The position numbers and the translations under genes are program-made. A stretch of DNA of 64,000 nucleotides, from contig NW_026262712.1 in NCBI RefSeq assembly GCF_021869535.1, forward strand, positions 46,978,884-47,042,883, read 5' to 3'. Position 1 is the first letter of the stretch; each line of letters begins with the position of its first letter. The notes beneath the pieces are model-generated. The model saw only the letters and a program-made list of their open reading frames with translations. It ran no database searches and was not told the origin of the DNA. The stretch is from Mytilus californianus (taxonomy: Eukaryota > Mollusca > Bivalvia > Mytilida > Mytilidae). This document shows, in pieces, positions 59,550-64,000 of the stretch.

Positions 59550-61962
59550 AATTTGTTTTGCATGAACACGGATAAAATACAATTAATATACATAATTATA
59601 TATATATATATATATAAGTCTAGTCCGAGATTACTCTGACGTCCAACGGCTGTTTTGCCAGACAAGCTGGGGCCGTGGGACGTCAGACAGGGGCGGATCC
59701 AGGATTTTGGAAAGGGGGGCGTAGTATTAAAAAAAAATTTGAACCTTTTTTTGGCTAAAAAACATAAAATAAGTGTAAAATGCATTTTATAGTTAAAGTG
59801 TAGGGGTTGGACATTTTTGGTGCCGTATTCTCTCCATTAATTGTCTATTATAAAATGATTGGATGGATCCAAAGCTATGTACTAATTAATATATTTGATG
59901 TGGGATTTGTCAGTAAAAAATGGACATGGAAAATTCTCGTTTGTTGTATGGTTAGTTAGCATAACCTCACAGATTTCTTGTTGTAAACAAGATATACGGC
60001 TATTCAATGAAATTTACAATACGACCGACACGAAGAAAGACAAACAAGCAATTTTTATCCAAATGTTTGATTGAAATGTTTCAACCAACAAGGGAATTGA
60101 GGGGTTCCAAATCAACCAAAGGCTACGAATGAGTCGGAAATGACAATGAAGTTGTGAATGACGGTCGACACATGGAGACATATAGGCCACACCCAGCAGG
60201 CAGGTTGCAGTCGGGCCTTGAAAAAGTATTCAGTATATCAGTTTGGCAAAACAGACATTCCAGTCAGATATGGGATTCATATGCAACCCACCCCCCCCCC
60301 CCCCCCCAAAAAAAAAAAATTACGCCCGTTTTGTATTCATCATGTTCATATAATGCTAAATAATTTTGTTGAAAATATTTTTTTCTAATAGCAAAAAAGT
60401 GGACAAGATTATTGTTTTCAATCCAGATACGGCCAGAATATTTGTTTAAGGCAAAAATCAGGGTCAGAATTTTTCTCTAAAATATCTCAGACTGCCCCCT
60501 CGAATCAAATGGTCCGTACCTTAGACTTTAAATCTATATCTAGAGCTTACTGACTGGGGATCACTATTCAGCAATGTTATTAATGGGCTGGGGCGTGTGG
60601 GGTCAAATATGTTTTCGTAGGTAAATAATATTGCTGTGGAACTTTTTTTTCATAAGACTGTAATAGAGCATTACTTTCTGTTGGGTGGAATTGTGAAATA
60701 GAAGTCAATACGTTCAAGAACATTGCTCAATACTTTGTCGCTTTGAAGGCGTCATGCTTGTCATCCTCAGCATAAGCAATGTGTTACTGTAATTTCAATT
60801 TCAAAATGACTGAGTGACGTTTTTTTCGACGTACTGGTCAATTCCACCGTAGCGAATCACATTACTTTGACATAATCAATAATATATTACAGTAAATACG
60901 AGCGAAAAATATCTTTATAAGTAAAGAATTGTCGCATAAAAATTAAATACACGGGAAATGGCAAAGTTCGCGAAGTCTAGTCTGATTAATCATTTTACAA
61001 AAAAAAAAGTGCAAGCAAAGGGGGGGGGGCGTACGCCCTCTACGCCCCCCTCTGGATCCGCCACTGTCAGAGCTCGTCCCATATCAAAAAGTGGATATTT
61101 GCCCGTCCAAAATAAATGCGCTGCTTCGTCGCTTCTGGTGCCAACGGACGGCCTTGGAATTATATAAATCGGGTATCAATTTGTTCATTTTTCATTTATC
61201 TCTTCATTTATGTAAGTTTCACCTACCTGCCACCCTTTATTTTCTCATATTTAGACAGTTTTCACAGTGACCCATCGATTCAGACATTTTTACTTTTATT
61301 TTCAAATGGACGTCAAGTTACGAGAGATTTTGCGACCTCGAAACTCAAATATGCAAATATTTATACTTTTTTCACCTCCTTTATAGGAGATCGATATTTA
61401 ACATTTAGTAGCCAACCACGATTTTTCACCTCCTTTACAGGAGATCGGTATTTTAACCACGATAACATTCGGAAGCTCTCGGATATTTACATTGCTTGCA
61501 TCGTAAATGACCTAGGGTCATATGCATACATCATTCCCCATAGTCCATTGTGCCTTACTTTTTTCTATTGATCACATGACAATCTTTCAAAATGAAAGTC
61601 AAAATGCCAGAATCGGTGGGTCACTGTGAAAACTGTCTAAATATGAGAAAATAAAGGGTGGCAGGTAGGTGAAACTTACATAAATGAAGAGATAAATGAA
61701 AAATGAACAAATTGATACCCGATTTATATAATTCCAAGGCCGTCCGTTGGCACCAGAAGCGACGAAGCAGCGCATCTATTTTGGACGGGCAAATATCCAC
61801 TTTTTGATATGGGACGAGCTCCGACGTCCCACGGCCCCAGCTTGTCTGGCAAAACAGCCGTTGGACGTCAGAGTAATCTCGGACTAATATAAGTCTAAAT
61901 TGAAAACAACGTTCAAACCTATGATTGCGTTGGATAAAAACCGTGTGCATGCAAAACAAATT
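59550..61962. mobile_element. Fold-back element, interrupted in its left arm by another transposon
   Basis: The left arm is 59550-59687 plus 61067-61275. The right arm is 61612-61962. Matching landmarks are atttgttttgcatg(a/c)acacgg, gagattactctgacgtcc, caagctggggccgtgggacg, gtggatatttgcccgtcc and 'aggtgggtaggtgaaactta'-type sequence, each reversed on the right. The loop is 61276-61611. Without the insert the palindrome has arms near 350 bp. No transposase was seen. Confidence 0.88.
59688..61066. mobile_element. hAT-like non-autonomous transposon inserted in the fold-back arm, TSD TCAGA
   Basis: The ends are CAGGGGCGGATCCAG and, reversed, CAGTGGCGGATCCAGA. The 5-bp TCAGA flanks both sides (59683-59687 and 61067-61071). 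The CAGNGGCGGATCCAG terminus is typical of hAT-related elements in invertebrates; a 5-bp duplication is short for classical hAT (8 bp). The interior has G and C runs (59714-59720, 60288-60307, 61021-61030) and no transposase ORF. Confidence 0.75.
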
Positions 61963-62566
61963 TTAATCTAGCGTCGTAATACAGTACATAATATATAAGG
62001 CATGAAGATGGAATTGTTACAGATCAACTGAAATATCTATTGTAAAGGATCCTACAAATTAATGCAAGATACAGTCACAGAAATAATTATATTCATAAGT
62101 ACGTCTGAACCAGTGACAACTCTACAACAGATTTATCCATCGGATCACCAGCAGTGATGGTGATACATGGCTGTGTACATTCTGTATATACAAATCTGTA
62201 ACAATTCCATCTTCATGCCTTATATATTATGTACTGTATAACGACGCTAGATTAAAACTGACGAGGAAAGGTAACATCCGGCCACCGAAAGCTTTATTAT
62301 TTTGAAGCCTAGGTGGTCGAGTGGTCTAGCGCGTCGGTTACAGTGCAGGCGATTTGGTGTCACGATATCTCAGTAGCATGAGTTCGAATCCCGGCAAGGG
62401 AAGAACTAAAAATTTGCGAAAGCAAATTTACCGTGAGATCTAACATTGTTGGACTGATGTTTAGACGAGTTGTATATACAGAATGTACACAGCCATGTAT
62501 CACCATCACTGCTGGTGATCCTATGAATAAATCTGTTGTAGAATTGTCACTGGTTCAGACGTACTT
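61960..62566. repeat. Two overlapping inverted-repeat pairs surrounding a SINE
   Basis: Pair 1: 61960-62024 with 62194-62258 (about 65 bp, ttttaatctagcgtcgt...attgttacagat). Pair 2: 62098-62192 with 62472-62566 (about 94 bp, agtacgtctgaaccagtgac...tgtatata). The right arm of pair 1 lies between the arms of pair 2, so the two pairings interlock. Confidence 0.88.
62304..62440 (+). mobile_element. tRNA-derived SINE
   Basis: A tRNA-like head has an A-box-like TGGTCGAGTGGTCTAGCGC (62313-62331) and a B-box GAGTTCGAATCCC at about 62380, with a long variable region resembling Leu/Ser tRNAs. The acceptor stem does not pair, so it is not a functional tRNA. The body continues 'aaatttgcgaaagcaaattt' and 'accgtgagatctaac'. 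Confidence 0.7.
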
Positions 62567-62569
62567 ATA

Positions 62570-64000
62570 TATATATATATATACTATTTCATGTTTTTAA
62601 AGAAATATTAATTGGTTAATTTTATTTTTCATTTATGAACATAAATTTAAGTATTAATCCAATGAAAAAAGGAATGTAGAATTAGATATTAACAACTAAG
62701 GTAAAGTAATAATGAGTTCATCTTGACCTCAAGTGTTGTTCCTAACATGTGTGTACTGATTAACACTTTATTTTCGGAAAACATGATTATATTTTTTAGA
62801 TGTAACTGGCTTTTAACTAGCTTTCAGAAACTGCGAGTACCCTAAGATCGGTTCTATGTCTCTTTTGTCTTTTTGTCCCCGGTGCCGCTCGTTTTCGCGC
62901 ATTTGGTAATGGTCTCCGTCGTCCGCCCATCCAAAACACATAAATACTTACAAGATCCTTTTACAGAAAGTTTTCATACTTGATATGATTGTTTTTCGTC
63001 ATATTTTCTTGACCGGGCTATATCGTAAGTTTGATTTGACAACTTTGATGGACGTTAAGGGACGATACCCATTCTTTTTTAGTATCTCCTCGGTTGTGAA
63101 CGCAATTTCTCTGAGTCCGTTTTACAGAACTCTCTCATACCTGGTACTATTGTTTCCCATCATTTGGCCATACTATGCCGCCTTTTCTATTTGACAATGT
63201 TTTGGGGATTATTGGACTTCGGTCATATGTTAAAGTATTGTAACAATAACACCGTATGAACGCGTATCCTCTGAGACCATTTGACGGAAAGCTCTCTTAT
63301 TTGGAAGGTTTGTTTCCCATCATGTGTTAGTGACCATATAATACCTTCATTTTGAGTTTACCATTGTTATGGGAGTTATGGGACTTTTGTCATATTTTGA
63401 CTATCGTACCACAATGACATATTTTTTTAACATTTTGTGAAGTCGGGGCCTTTTTATAGCTAACAACACGTTATGGATTTTGCATATTGTTGAAGCCGTA
63501 CGATGACTTATTGTTCCTTACATCAACGTTATTTGGTCACTAGATCTTATAATGGGCATAAAGTTAATGTTTATCTGACCTTGTTTGATTAAGTTCACAG
63601 TTTCATTACTCCTCCTCTGACACTCATCCATTGCCTGATTGAAATTATATTAACATCTGTGTATTGAAATATTTTTAACATGTAATATAATAGACGTATT
63701 CCTATTCATTATGCCTTAAGCATGTGTGTCATCTAAAGACATATAAAAATTTGTAATTACAGATACAACATTGATACTAAACAACGGGTATGTTCATGCA
63801 CATTGAATGCTAAATTTTAATCAAATATAAATTTTGTATTGCCTAATAAACAACTCATTGTGTTGAATATTGGAGAATTTTTAGCACCATAAAATAATGC
63901 AACAGTTAGAACTTTTGAAGACTCATAAATTAAAAAAAAATATGGAACAATCACTAAGTAATCATGCATGGGTGACCACGGGTTATAATACATTGTTTTG
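62570..64000. other. Gene-free right end of the window
   Basis: 63060-63420 shows a loose repeat ('cctctgag(a/t)cc(a/g)ttt(t/g)ac' with 'tgtttcccatcat'). 63430-63545 is a reverse copy of the 'ggggcctttttatagct' mussel repeat. No exon recognised. Confidence 0.5.

Noticed and set aside
62304-62400. Functional tRNA gene
   Set aside because: A- and B-box-like sequences are present, but the acceptor stem does not pair and a SINE body follows.

Overview
The window looks like nuclear DNA of a marine bivalve, most probably a mussel (Mytilus-like). It is AT-rich, its genes are split into small exons with consensus GT/AG sites, and it is full of repeats I recognise from mussel genomes: the 'gtatgattgccaatgagacaac' family, the 'gtagac(g/a)aaacgcg' family, GGTCAAGGTCA tandem repeats and 'ggacggacggac' tails. 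No expression data or database search was available. All exon models come from reading splice sites, phases and protein similarity by eye.

Layout. (1) 59-9963, minus strand: the first two coding exons of a SLC39A/ZIP-type metal transporter. The rest lies beyond the left edge. Its 9.5 kb first intron holds four tandem-repeat arrays. (2) 10474-11690, plus strand: a frameshifted DNA transposon relic with a CG-1-like DNA-binding region followed by a MULE-like transposase region. (3) 11700-28600: about 17 kb with no gene I can support. It contains decayed repeats, a reverse-transcriptase tail fragment and a 513-bp direct duplication in which I saw no differences. (4) 28620-29600: a transposon with inverted terminal regions and an open C-terminal integrase-type fragment. 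(5) 29644-40197, minus strand: DRAM-like gene A, seven coding exons, 272 codons; its first intron carries a 3.7 kb fold-back element. (6) 40200-47800: intergenic repeats. (7) 47814-56039, minus strand: DRAM-like gene B. Seven exons give 263 aa. A second in-phase copy of its last two coding exons lies downstream (49014-48935 and 47996-47814) and would give a 260-aa protein with a different C-terminus. (8) 56040-64000: no gene seen, but nested palindromes, fold-back elements and a tRNA-derived SINE.

The two DRAM-like genes are tandem, share orientation, and have matching exon phases (exons 2 and 3 are also equal in length), so they arose by local duplication. DRAM proteins are six-pass membrane proteins, usually lysosomal, linked to autophagy and cell death. 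The most interesting observation is the duplicated 3' exon pair of gene B, which looks like an alternative C-terminus cassette. Next are the CG-1-like/MULE relic and the nested palindromes at 59.5-62.6 kb.
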